Below are positions 1-7,837 of a stretch of 17,931 nt of DNA, one piece after another. A model generated the notes under the pieces. That model made no database searches and was not told the DNA's origin. It saw only the letters and a program-made list of their open reading frames with translations. The position numbers and the translations under genes were made by a program. Source of the stretch: Bacteroides sp. UBA939 (GTDB taxonomy: Bacteria > Bacteroidota > Bacteroidia > Bacteroidales > Bacteroidaceae); assembly GCF_002293435.1 (NCBI RefSeq), contig NZ_DBDF01000025.1, forward strand, positions 13,553-31,483. The letters are read 5' to 3'. The stretch's first letter is position 1; each line of letters starts with the position of its first letter.

Positions 1-23
1 AAGAAGAGAACCTGAATAAGAGT

Positions 24-143
24 ACACAGAGAGAGCGACTACGTCGCAGAGAAAAAACGCTGTGCCTCTGTGACTCTGTGTTCTATAAAAAAGAAAAGAA
101 CTCTGTGCTTCTCTGTTCAAGGCAGTGCTAAAGAGAACTCTGT
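24..143. repeat. CTCTGTG-motif-rich intergenic stretch with small hairpins
   Basis: The motif CTCTGTG occurs at 66-72, 74-80 and 101-107, with truncated forms near 111-117 and 138-143. Its complement appears at the left end: ACACAGAG at 24-31 can pair with CTCTGTGT at 74-81. A small hairpin with arms 35-39 and 43-47 (GCGAC/GTCGC) sits inside. No open reading frame of note crosses the stretch. It may be the 3' trailer of a gene outside the window or a decayed intergenic repeat; the sequence alone does not decide. Confidence 0.4.
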
Positions 144-181
144 ACATCCGTGTTTAATTAACCTGCATTATTCATACTGTA

Positions 182-234
182 TTAAAGGAGTTATCACTTC
201 GTTAGTAGTTAAGTAGTTAAAGCCGATACTCCGT
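182..234 (+). repeat. Interspersed ~54-nt repeat, copy 1
   Basis: This 53-nt stretch aligns along its whole length with 13396-13450. Both begin TTAAAGGAGTTATC, continue with CTTCG, and end in AAAGCCGA(T/C)ACTCCGT, with a 2-nt length difference in the middle. Partial relatives lie at 9347-9368 and, inverted, at 17888-17931. All copies are intergenic. Confidence 0.6.
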
Positions 235-265
235 GAAGCATATAACATTAGTATCGGCTTTAACT
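215..265. other. 15-bp-stem hairpin in the leader region
   Basis: AGTTAAAGCCGATAC (215-229) is perfectly complementary to 251-265, leaving a 21-nt loop. It overlaps the 3' half of the interspersed repeat. There is no T-run after either arm, so a simple intrinsic terminator is unlikely. Confidence 0.55.
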
Positions 266-443
266 CCTAAGCCAACTTGTTGGCTGTAAACAGAGTGAGG
301 GTAGAATCACTCAAAACCCTGGGAGGGAGAAATAGTCCCGTGGGATGAATGAATGTATTTGCCGCTATGAATAATGCAGGCTAAGTAGGGACTAAATGAT
401 AGGCTAAACAGAATCTGTTCATTTGATTACCGGAATAATACCC

Positions 444-535
444 GCTCCGTATCTGCTCCGTACCAAGTCCGTATCAAGTCCGTCTCTATAGGACACGGAG
501 AAGGTACGGAGCAGACACGGCTTTGATACGGTTTT
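444..535. repeat. Inverted array of 11-nt units (4 + 4)
   Basis: Four consecutive 11-nt units fill 444-487: GCTCCGTATCT, GCTCCGTACCA, AGTCCGTATCA and AGTCCGTCTCT. After a 4-nt gap, four units in the opposite sense fill 492-535: GACACGGAGAA, GGTACGGAGCA, GACACGGCTTT and GATACGGTTTT. The two halves pair best at 452-464 with 503-515, a perfect 13-bp inverted repeat. The unit length is close to one DNA helical turn, so each TCCGT core would face the same side of the duplex. The array ends about 265 nt before the susC start. It could be a multi-site protein-binding region or a structured transcript segment. Confidence 0.65.
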
Positions 536-741
536 GATATACACCTCCAACTATATGAGCAGATTCTTCCGACCGTAGAAATATATGGTAAATGTTACTT
601 AAACGCAAGCGTATACGCGTACGTATAACAAGGTGGAATATGCAAGAAATATAAAGGTGTAAGTTAACATCCTTCTGTTATCAACGAAATGTTAAAACTT
701 CGTTCGCCCCGCAAAATTTTATATATTTTCATGTGGTTTTT

Positions 742-749
742 TATTTTTG
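742..749 (+). promoter_or_regulatory. Candidate -7 box for susC
   Basis: TATTTTTG matches the Bacteroidetes housekeeping -7 consensus TAnnTTTG and would give a leader of roughly 45 nt. I see no convincing -33 TTG at the usual spacing. The box may be fortuitous in this T-rich tract, or the real promoter may be read by the ECF sigma factor encoded at 12715-13281. Confidence 0.3.
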
Positions 750-799
750 ATACGTCGTTCTCGAAATGTTTTTTTTAATTTTTAATAATTTATACTTTG

Positions 800-3700
800 A
801 TGAACATGAATGTATTATTTAAAATTGTGTTCAGTTTGATTTTGTTGTGCCTCCCATTATGTGGAGTCCACGCTCAGACTGAAAAGGTGACAGTTCATTT
901 GGACAATGTCAATCTCGAAAAGGTGTTCAATGCCATAGAACACCAAACTTCCTACCGGTTTCTTTATAACAAGAACAATGTGGATGCAACACGCCAAGTC
1001 AGCATCAACAGTCAGGATGAAGCCCTTTCGTCCGTACTTACCAAGTTGTTTCAAGGATCCGGCATTGCTTATAAGGTTGTAGAGAAACAAATTGTATTAA
1101 CGGCAGCAAGCGAATCCGACCAACAAAAGGGAAGTACCCGGAAAATAACAGGAGTTGTTAAAGATGGAACGGGAGAACCAATAATTGGAGCGAATATTTT
1201 CATTAAGGAAACGGGTAAAGGTACTATTACTAATCTTGATGGTGCTTTTGAACTGGAAGTAGAAGGTAAATCAGTACTTCAGATTTCATCTATCGGCTAT
1301 GTTACCACATCCGTCACCGTAACCAACCAGTCTAATCTCAATATTGTTCTGAAAGATGATTTCCAGACATTGGACGAAGTTGTTGTGGTAGGGTATGGTA
1401 CACAGAAAAGAGCCAACCTGACCGGTTCCGTAGCCAATGTGAACAATAAATTGATCGAAAGCCGTCCTATCACTTCCGTATCAGCCGCTTTGCAAGGTTT
1501 GCTTCCGGGTGTGACGGTTACTCAACGCAGTGGACAGCCGGGATCGGACAATGGTACAATCCGTGTACGTGGTACCGGTACTTTCAACATATCCGACCCG
1601 ATGGTTATTGTGGATGGTATGGAATCCAGCATGAACGATATTGATGCCAATGATATCGAGTCTATTTCTGTATTGAAAGACGCAGCTTCTGCCGCTATTT
1701 ATGGTTCTAAGGCTGCAAACGGCGTTATCTTGATTACTACCAAGCGTGGTAAGGTTGGAACAAGCACGGTAAATTATTCCGGTATGTTTGGCTGGCAGTC
1801 TGCTACGGAATTACCGGAATACGCTACTTCCGCAGAATACGCTATGTTGACTAACCGTGCAAATCTGAATACCGGTGGCACTGTCCGTTATACTGATGCT
1901 GAGATCGAAAAATTTGCGAATGGTTCTGATCCTTTTAACTATGCCAATACAGATTGGCAAGACCTGTTTTACACAGAATCCGGCTTCCAGACCCAGCATA
2001 ACATCAACATCAACGGTGGTTCCGAGGCTATGCGCTATATGGCTTCCGTAGGTTATCTGGGACAAGAGGGTATCATCCGTCACGCGGGTAAGGATCAATA
2101 CAACATACGTATTAACTTGGATGGTAATCCTAAAAAGAATCTTGAAACCTCATTCAGCATGGCATATTCACGCATTGAATTGACGGAACCAACCAATCCG
2201 TATGTGGGTGGTGTAGCACAAATCTTCCGCCAAGTGAATATGATTTCTCCTATGGTGCCTTATAAGAAAAAAGATGGTTCTTATGGTACAATTGGTGACG
2301 GTAATCCTATTGCGTGGTTGGATAACAACTCCACCAACGACAGAGTACGCCATAGTTTAGACGCTATTGCTTCGATGAAATATTATATCCTTCCGGTATT
2401 GTCTGTAAAGGCTATGGGTACTTACAAATTGTACTTTGAAGATCGCCACGAAATGCGTAAAGCACTGAAGTTTACCGATATATGGACACAGGGTGGTGTA
2501 GATAAGATGTATGATACAGGTACCACTTACAACCGGGTTGCCGGTGATGTTATTGCCGAATATAAAGACAGTTTCGGTAGCCACAATTTGCAGGCAATGG
2601 CTGGTTATCATGCGGAATTGTATAGATACAAAACTACCGAAGCTTATCGTGAAGATTTCCCAAGCCCTATTTTAACAGACTTAAACGCCGGTGGTACAGC
2701 TAATTTGAATGCCTCTGGTTATACTCGCGAATTGGCTATGTTGTCATACTTCGGTCGTATCAACTACGACTATGCAGGCAAATACTTGTTTGAAGCTAAT
2801 GTTCGCTATGATGGTACTTCTCGTTTTGCCCGCGGTAATCGTTGGGGTATGTTCCCATCCGTATCTGCAGGTTGGAGATTCTCTGAAGAAAACTTCTTTG
2901 AACCGTTGAAAAACGTTGTAAGTAGTGCCAAACTTCGTGCTTCTTGGGGTCAGTTGGGTAACCAGGATATTGGTCAGGGTTACTATCCCACTGTCTCTAC
3001 GATGACATTAAGTAATATGGGTTACCCATTCGGTGGAGTGATGCGTCCGGGTGCCGCTACCACAAATGCCGCCAACCGGATGTTGCAATGGGAAAGCACA
3101 ACTTCATGGGGAATCGGTTTGGACTTCACCTTGTGGAGCAAGCTGAATATGACCGTTGAATACTATGACAAGACCACCAATGACATTTTGATGAGAGTTG
3201 CCACTCCTGTTACTTTTGCTTTGGCGAACTTTTATGATAATGTAGGTGAAATGAACAACCGTGGTTTCGAAATCTCGGCAGACTACCGCGAACGTTTCGG
3301 GCAAGTGGATGTTACAATAGGTGGTAACATTGCGTTCAACACTAACGAAGTCAGGTCAATGGGTAAAGTAAGGGAACAAATCACTAACAGTAGTGACGGA
3401 TACAGTTACATCATGCGTGAAGGCGAACCGATTAATAGTTTCTTCGGTTATGCATCAGACGGTTTATTCCAGTCACAAGCAGAAATAGACAACTGGGCTA
3501 CTTATGATTTCGGTTATAAACCACAAGCGGGTGATATCAAGTATAAAGATGTTAGCGGGCCGGAAGGTAAGCCCGATGGCAAAATCACAACGGCAGACCG
3601 CGTAGTATTAGGTTCTTGGGATCCGGGAGTAACATTTGGTTTTAATCTCGGTGCCAACTATAAAGGCTGGGATATCATGGCGTTCTTCCAGGGTGCAACG

Positions 3701-4105
3701 GACGTATATGGTTATTTGGGTTATGAAGCTGTAGGTTCAATTGGTGGTGATGCTGCCAAGCCTGCCAAGTTGTGGTTGGATAGCTGGACACCGGAAAATA
3801 CGGGTGCTAAATATCCGCGTGTGACAACTACGTCGAGTGGTACAAGTATGCCACTTACCTGTTCTGATTTCTGGATGCAGGATGCTACCTACGTTCGTCT
3901 GAAGAACTTGCAAATCGGTTACACTTTCCCGAAAGCATGGCTGTCCAAGACAGGTATTTCTAATTTGAGACTTTACTACTCAGGTCAGAATATCCTTACT
4001 TTCACAGGCTTCCTGAAAGGTTGGGATCCTGAAGCTCCTGCTGGTCGTGGTAACTACTATCCACAGACTCAGGTACATTCATTCGGTTTGAATGTTACAT
4101 TCTAA
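800..4105 (+). CDS. SusC/RagA-family TonB-dependent outer-membrane transporter with STN domain
   Basis: This is an outer-membrane beta-barrel that imports oligosaccharides with energy from TonB. The domain order, numbered from the ATG at 800 (1101 aa), is: signal peptide ending near residue 26 (VHAQ), STN domain about 28-102, carboxypeptidase-D-regulatory-like domain about 115-185, the conserved segment LDEVVVVGYGTQKR at 191-204, plug about 200-318 with PMVIVDG and the ISVLKDAASAAIYG motif, then the barrel to a terminal Phe (GLNVTF). Length is normal for a SusC with an STN domain. The STN domain is absent from plain SusC proteins and in this family usually contacts a FecR-type anti-sigma factor; one is encoded at 11588-12622. 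An in-frame TTG lies just upstream at 797, but the ATGs at 800 or 806 are more natural starts. susD follows after 27 nt. The substrate cannot be read from the sequence. Confidence 0.96.
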   Translation: MNMNVLFKIVFSLILLCLPLCGVHAQTEKVTVHLDNVNLEKVFNAIEHQTSYRFLYNKNNVDATRQVSINSQDEALSSVLTKLFQGSGIAYKVVEKQIVLTAASESDQQKGSTRKITGVVKDGTGEPIIGANIFIKETGKGTITNLDGAFELEVEGKSVLQISSIGYVTTSVTVTNQSNLNIVLKDDFQTLDEVVVVGYGTQKRANLTGSVANVNNKLIESRPITSVSAALQGLLPGVTVTQRSGQPGSDNGTIRVRGTGTFNISDPMVIVDGMESSMNDIDANDIESISVLKDAASAAIYGSKAANGVILITTKRGKVGTSTVNYSGMFGWQSATELPEYATSAEYAMLTNRANLNTGGTVRYTDAEIEKFANGSDPFNYANTDWQDLFYTESGFQTQHNININGGSEAMRYMASVGYLGQEGIIRHAGKDQYNIRINLDGNPKKNLETSFSMAYSRIELTEPTNPYVGGVAQIFRQVNMISPMVPYKKKDGSYGTIGDGNPIAWLDNNSTNDRVRHSLDAIASMKYYILPVLSVKAMGTYKLYFEDRHEMRKALKFTDIWTQGGVDKMYDTGTTYNRVAGDVIAEYKDSFGSHNLQAMAGYHAELYRYKTTEAYREDFPSPILTDLNAGGTANLNASGYTRELAMLSYFGRINYDYAGKYLFEANVRYDGTSRFARGNRWGMFPSVSAGWRFSEENFFEPLKNVVSSAKLRASWGQLGNQDIGQGYYPTVSTMTLSNMGYPFGGVMRPGAATTNAANRMLQWESTTSWGIGLDFTLWSKLNMTVEYYDKTTNDILMRVATPVTFALANFYDNVGEMNNRGFEISADYRERFGQVDVTIGGNIAFNTNEVRSMGKVREQITNSSDGYSYIMREGEPINSFFGYASDGLFQSQAEIDNWATYDFGYKPQAGDIKYKDVSGPEGKPDGKITTADRVVLGSWDPGVTFGFNLGANYKGWDIMAFFQGATDVYGYLGYEAVGSIGGDAAKPAKLWLDSWTPENTGAKYPRVTTTSSGTSMPLTCSDFWMQDATYVRLKNLQIGYTFPKAWLSKTGISNLRLYYSGQNILTFTGFLKGWDPEAPAGRGNYYPQTQVHSFGLNVTF

Positions 4106-4132
4106 TTATTAACCTTTTAAAAAGAAATTAAT

Positions 4133-5755
4133 ATGAAAAAGTTCATAAAATATTGCTTGCTTATTACAATTTCCGCAGTCTTATCCGGCTGTTCTGAAGA
4201 TTTCCTGGATAGAGTGCCGGGAGATGCCCTGTCTCCTGCAACATTCTGGCAAACCGAAGCGGATGCTTATTTGGCATTGACAGGTTGCTATCGTCAATTA
4301 CATAGTCCATATCGCATAGAAGAAATGTGGTATTGGGACTGTACTTCTGATAACCAATATAGTTTTCACATACATGAAAATTATAAACGAATCGCTAATG
4401 GTACGATGGACGCTTCCTATACACAAGTTTATAATTATTTTACTTTCCTTGATATCCGTACGTTTAACGAGTATCTGAAAATGGAAAAAAACATTAAATT
4501 CTCAGACGACGACGCAGAAAAACCAGAGAAACGTAAACAATATCGCGCTGAAGTGCGTGTGCTTCGTGCCATGAAGTATTTCTGGAAAGTAATGTGCTAT
4601 GGTGACTTCCCGTTCACGACGACAGAGGTGTTCGAGTCAATCGAAGAATCACTGATTCCTCGTACGTCTAAGAATGAGATTTTGGATTTTATAAAGACAG
4701 AGCTGAATGACTGTATCAATGCACTTCCTAAAACGGAGGAAACTGGTCGCATGACAAAAGGTGGTGCTCAGGCATTCTTGACACGTGTATATCTGCTGAC
4801 CGGCGATTATACCAATGCTGCTTCTACAGCCAAAAAGATCATAGATGAAGGCACATATTCCATGCCGAACTTGACTTATGAAGAGTCGTTCTTGAAAGCC
4901 AACCAATATAATTCTGAAGTAATCTTCACGACTGAACATAACTTGTCCGGAAAATATGGCATGTGGTTCGGCGCTTATCTGCCAAATGGCTACGGGGGAT
5001 GGTCATCCATTGTTCCTACACATAGTTTGGTAGAAGCTTACGAAATGAAGAGCGGTTTGACAACTGCTGAAGACTCGACATTTGATCCTACTAATCCTTA
5101 CGTGAATCGTGACCCGCGTTTGCGTGCCAGCATTGTTTATCCCGGGCAGGTTTGGGCGACTTATACTGAGGGATTCCCATCTGTTGTTCCGGGAAGCGAT
5201 GACTATGCTTTGGATGCCAACAACGCCACCCATACCGGTTACAACTTCAAGAAGTTCTATTCCGATTTGAGTGAATATCCGAATGTATGGGATGCCGAAC
5301 GTAACTTCCCTGTTCTGCGTTATGCAGAAGTGTTGCTGTCGTATGCTGAAGCTAAGATTGAACTAAACCAAATAGACGCTTCCGTATATGAATACATCAA
5401 CGAAGTGCGCACAAGAGCAGGAATGCCGAATGTAGACCAGACCAGGTATGCAACACAAGAAAAACTGCGTGAATTGGTACGTCGCGAGCGTCAGGTAGAA
5501 TTTGCTTATGAAGGTCTGCGCCGTTGGGATATCATTCGTTGGGGCATTGCCAAAGATGTACTGAGTAAACCGGTTGTTCGTGTAGAAGGTGAATTGCTGG
5601 AAACAAAGAATGCTGAGGGAGACTTTAATGTGAATATCACAGGTACTACCGTAGAAGAAACCCGCACGTTCACAGTAGGCAAAAATGAGGTGTTGCCCGT
5701 ACCGCAAAGCGTTATTGATGCCAATCCGAATATAACGCAGAATCCTAATTATTAA
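4133..5755 (+). CDS. SusD/RagB-family glycan-binding outer-membrane lipoprotein
   Basis: This surface lipoprotein caps the SusC barrel and captures glycan for import. The signal peptide ends in the lipobox LSGC with the lipidated Cys at residue 20. Family features follow: the N-terminal DFLDRVPGDALSPATFW segment, TPR-type helices around RVLRAMKYFWKVMCYGDFPF, the signature near the C-terminus RRERQVEFAYEGLRRWDIIR, and the usual ending LPVPQSVIDANPNITQNPNY. The length of 540 aa is typical. It lies 27 nt after susC and is almost certainly co-transcribed with it. No separate SusE/SusF-like binding lipoprotein follows, so this may be the only dedicated surface glycan-binding protein encoded here. 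Confidence 0.95.
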   Translation: MKKFIKYCLLITISAVLSGCSEDFLDRVPGDALSPATFWQTEADAYLALTGCYRQLHSPYRIEEMWYWDCTSDNQYSFHIHENYKRIANGTMDASYTQVYNYFTFLDIRTFNEYLKMEKNIKFSDDDAEKPEKRKQYRAEVRVLRAMKYFWKVMCYGDFPFTTTEVFESIEESLIPRTSKNEILDFIKTELNDCINALPKTEETGRMTKGGAQAFLTRVYLLTGDYTNAASTAKKIIDEGTYSMPNLTYEESFLKANQYNSEVIFTTEHNLSGKYGMWFGAYLPNGYGGWSSIVPTHSLVEAYEMKSGLTTAEDSTFDPTNPYVNRDPRLRASIVYPGQVWATYTEGFPSVVPGSDDYALDANNATHTGYNFKKFYSDLSEYPNVWDAERNFPVLRYAEVLLSYAEAKIELNQIDASVYEYINEVRTRAGMPNVDQTRYATQEKLRELVRRERQVEFAYEGLRRWDIIRWGIAKDVLSKPVVRVEGELLETKNAEGDFNVNITGTTVEETRTFTVGKNEVLPVPQSVIDANPNITQNPNY

Positions 5756-5769
5756 TAACTGTACTTTTA

Positions 5770-5815
5770 AAGTATCTCGTCATAGTTAGTTTGTACTATA
5801 AATGACGAGATACTT
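5770..5815 (+). other. 14-bp-stem hairpin after susD
   Basis: AAGTATCTCGTCAT (5770-5783) pairs perfectly with 5802-5815 around an 18-nt loop, starting 14 nt after the susD stop. No T-run follows directly, so it may protect the susCD mRNA 3' end rather than terminate. Its right arm shares 5 nt (5811-5815) with the left arm of the long inverted repeat that follows, so the two structures compete at that point. Confidence 0.55.
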
Positions 5816-5997
5816 AAGAAACTGTTTTGATTTTGCTCAGTATTTTTTTTAGGAGGTTTGTTTGAGGATGTTTTTCTGTTTTTACAAGGAGCATAGCGAG
5901 CTACGTAACTAATAAAAACAGGAAGACAGACCCAAAAAAAACTTAGAAGAAGCTGATGAAAATTTAAAAAAGGAAAATCAAAACAGTTTCTTAAGTA
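5811..5997. repeat. 187-nt element with perfect 24-bp inverted ends (MITE-like or structured RNA)
   Basis: Positions 5811-5834 are the exact reverse complement of 5974-5997. Further weaker complementarity continues inward, ending in a 9-bp inner stem, CTGTTTTTA (5876-5884) with TAAAAACAG (5913-5921), so the whole element can fold into one long imperfect hairpin. The loop carries a 14-codon reading frame (5868-5912, MFFCFYKEHSELRN) preceded by AGGAGG at 5851-5856. No transposase is encoded and I see no clear target-site duplication. It makes up most of the 320-nt spacer between susD and the next gene. It could be a non-autonomous mobile element or an RNA structure limiting read-through. The mini-ORF is probably incidental. 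Confidence 0.6.
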
Positions 5998-6013
5998 CTT
6001 ATAAAAAATAGGA

Positions 6014-6044
6014 GGGAAGAAATCCGGGTTCTTCCCTTTCTTTT
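6014..6044 (+). terminator. Intrinsic terminator closing the susCD unit
   Basis: GGGAAGAA (6014-6021) pairs with TTCTTCCC (6029-6036) around a 7-nt loop and is followed by TTTCTTTTT (6037-6045). This is a standard stem plus T-run, placed before the gene at 6076. Confidence 0.7.
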
Positions 6045-6046
6045 TA

Positions 6047-6054
6047 TAGATTTG
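6047..6054 (+). promoter_or_regulatory. Candidate -7 box for the 6076-9301 genes
   Basis: TAGATTTG matches TAnnTTTG and lies directly after the terminator T-run, where a new promoter would be expected. Initiation would fall only about 15 nt before the ATG at 6076. No clear -33 TTG is visible, so confidence is limited. Confidence 0.35.
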
Positions 6055-6075
6055 TAATCTATTTAAGGTATCTCC

Positions 6076-7821
6076 ATGAAATATGTTAATCTTTGCTTGG
6101 GGCTGACATGCTGTTTACTTCTTTACTGGAAAGTAGATACGTATCTTCCATTTCAATTATGCGAATTGGAACATAATAGTCTGTTGGTAATGGATACCTC
6201 CACTTGGTGGCAAGCATTGTCTGTTCCGGGAGGGCTGGGAGAATGGATTGGTTTATTCGGAATCCAATTTTTCGCGTTTCCCCACTGGGGAAGCATGGTC
6301 TTTCTGTTGCCTGTATGCTTACTTTGGGGAGTATTGGCATTTCTGCTCCATCGTAGCGGGATTACTTCTGTTTGTCTTCCGTTGGCTTTCCTGCCTGTAA
6401 TATTTCTGGTTCTCTCTCTATACGATAATAATTATTATTGGTCGGGAGCCATCGGATTGACAGCCGCTTTGACTGTGCTATGCTTCGTTTTATATCCTGC
6501 CGTTGACAAGCGATGGCGGATAGGATTGTTCCTATTGGGAGCATTGCCGGTGTACCATCTTTTTGGTTCTGTTGTGACGGTATATATTTGCTGTGGACTA
6601 TTGCTCATGGCAGAACGTCCCTACCGGCTTACATCAGGAGTACCTGTAGCAGTTTTCAGCCTTATATTTGTAGCAGGATGGGGATTGGATTACTGGAGTT
6701 ACGCCGACTTTTCCCCTTCCTCTTATTATAATCCCATTATGAATGCAATGCCTGTCTATCATTGGCTTGCATGGATAGCACCCGTTTTGTTGATAGCGTT
6801 AGTACGCTTTCTCTCCGCAAGAATTAACGCATGGCGGCATGTTACCATTGTATTGGTAAGCGCCGGACTGTGGCTGTTTTGTGCCGGAGGATACCTTATA
6901 CACGAACACAAGTTCCGCAATACGTCCGACCAGGATTTGTGGCGGTTAAATCATTATGCATTCACCGAAGAGTGGGACAAGATACTTGATTTCTTTTCCA
7001 CAGTTCCTCTAACTAATCAACTCTATATGAATTACGCCAACTTGGCCTTAGCCAATAAAGGTATGCTGGGCGACTATGCTTTTCACTTCCAGCCTATGGG
7101 AGTGCAAGCATTGTTGGTAAACGTTAACAATACAAACACGATACGCAAACTGGCAAGCGATGTAAATTACACCGTAGGATGTATGGGCGAAGCCCAACAG
7201 CATGCTTTTGAAGCATTGACTACTTCTTCTCACATGATGGGAGTACAGCCTCTCATGAGACTGATAAAAACGAACTTAGTCTACGGACATTATGCCGTTG
7301 CGGAGAAATATCTGTCTTTTATGGAAAAAACGCTTTTTTACAAGGATTGGGCTGCCAAATACCGCACATTCCTTTATAACGACAAAGCAGTACAGGAAGA
7401 TCCGGAATTAGGCGGAAAAAGACGCGGGCTTAGCCGGACAAACAGGCTCGCCATGTTTTACGGATGGATACCTGAACTGGAAGATATCGTAGAAGCCAAT
7501 CCGGAAAACCATACGGCCATGACTTATATGGGGCTGTCTTATTTGCTCAATAAAGACATGGAAGGATTCCATAAGTTTCTGGACAAGTATTATGGAAGCC
7601 AAGGGCTGAAGGTGTTGCCGGTTTCTTTCCAGCAAGCGGTCATTGCAATCTTCCAGCAGGAACGGGAGCAATGGGACAGGTATCATCTTTCGCCGAAAGT
7701 GATAGAACAGTATGATCAATACAAAGTACTTTTTGTAAATAACCGGAATAACCCTAACCGGAAAAATGTGATGGCACGTGCTTTTAGCAATACATTTTGG
7801 TATTATTTGATGTTCGTTTAA
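6076..7821 (+). CDS. Polytopic membrane protein with C-terminal helical domain (DUF6057-like)
   Basis: The function is unknown. The N-terminal half holds about eight hydrophobic segments (roughly residues 4-20, 58-92, 99-116, 122-141, 148-176, 187-204, 228-245 and 256-275). The remaining ~300 residues are soluble and look helical and TPR-like, with segments such as YANLALANKGMLGDYAFHF and HTAMTYMGLSYLLNKDMEGF. This layout fits the Bacteroidales family I recall as DUF6057; that name comes from memory and was not searched. The 581-aa length appears complete. The haem-motif lipoprotein gene starts 16 nt after the stop, so the two are probably co-expressed and may act together at the envelope. 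The position after a terminator and before a GH35 gene suggests an accessory role in the glycan locus. No catalytic motif is visible. Confidence 0.8.
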   Translation: MKYVNLCLGLTCCLLLYWKVDTYLPFQLCELEHNSLLVMDTSTWWQALSVPGGLGEWIGLFGIQFFAFPHWGSMVFLLPVCLLWGVLAFLLHRSGITSVCLPLAFLPVIFLVLSLYDNNYYWSGAIGLTAALTVLCFVLYPAVDKRWRIGLFLLGALPVYHLFGSVVTVYICCGLLLMAERPYRLTSGVPVAVFSLIFVAGWGLDYWSYADFSPSSYYNPIMNAMPVYHWLAWIAPVLLIALVRFLSARINAWRHVTIVLVSAGLWLFCAGGYLIHEHKFRNTSDQDLWRLNHYAFTEEWDKILDFFSTVPLTNQLYMNYANLALANKGMLGDYAFHFQPMGVQALLVNVNNTNTIRKLASDVNYTVGCMGEAQQHAFEALTTSSHMMGVQPLMRLIKTNLVYGHYAVAEKYLSFMEKTLFYKDWAAKYRTFLYNDKAVQEDPELGGKRRGLSRTNRLAMFYGWIPELEDIVEANPENHTAMTYMGLSYLLNKDMEGFHKFLDKYYGSQGLKVLPVSFQQAVIAIFQQEREQWDRYHLSPKVIEQYDQYKVLFVNNRNNPNRKNVMARAFSNTFWYYLMFV

Positions 7822-7837
7822 AATAAGAGAAGTTACA

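Larger units (their letters stand above)
162..380. repeat. Intergenic repeat bounded by perfect 15-bp inverted ends
   Basis: CCTGCATTATTCATA at 162-176 is the exact reverse complement of 366-380. The 219-nt block contains two more hairpins (215-229 with 251-265, and 271-276 with 279-284) and no coding sequence. Fourteen of the 15 end bases recur at 11328-11341. An internal 15-mer at 335-349 recurs in reverse orientation at 11364-11378 with one mismatch. The recurrence points to a dispersed repeat family. No transposase is present, and I saw no clear target-site duplication. Confidence 0.6.

Noticed and set aside
444..535. CRISPR array
   Set aside because: The units are 11 nt, contiguous and in two opposed senses, with no spacers and no cas genes nearby.
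797..799. TTG start codon for susC
   Set aside because: An ATG follows directly at 800 and another at 806, both giving a complete signal peptide, so the TTG is unnecessary.
5811..5997. Complete insertion sequence
   Set aside because: The inverted ends are convincing but the 187-nt interior cannot encode a transposase and no target duplication is clear, so only a MITE-like or structural label is justified.
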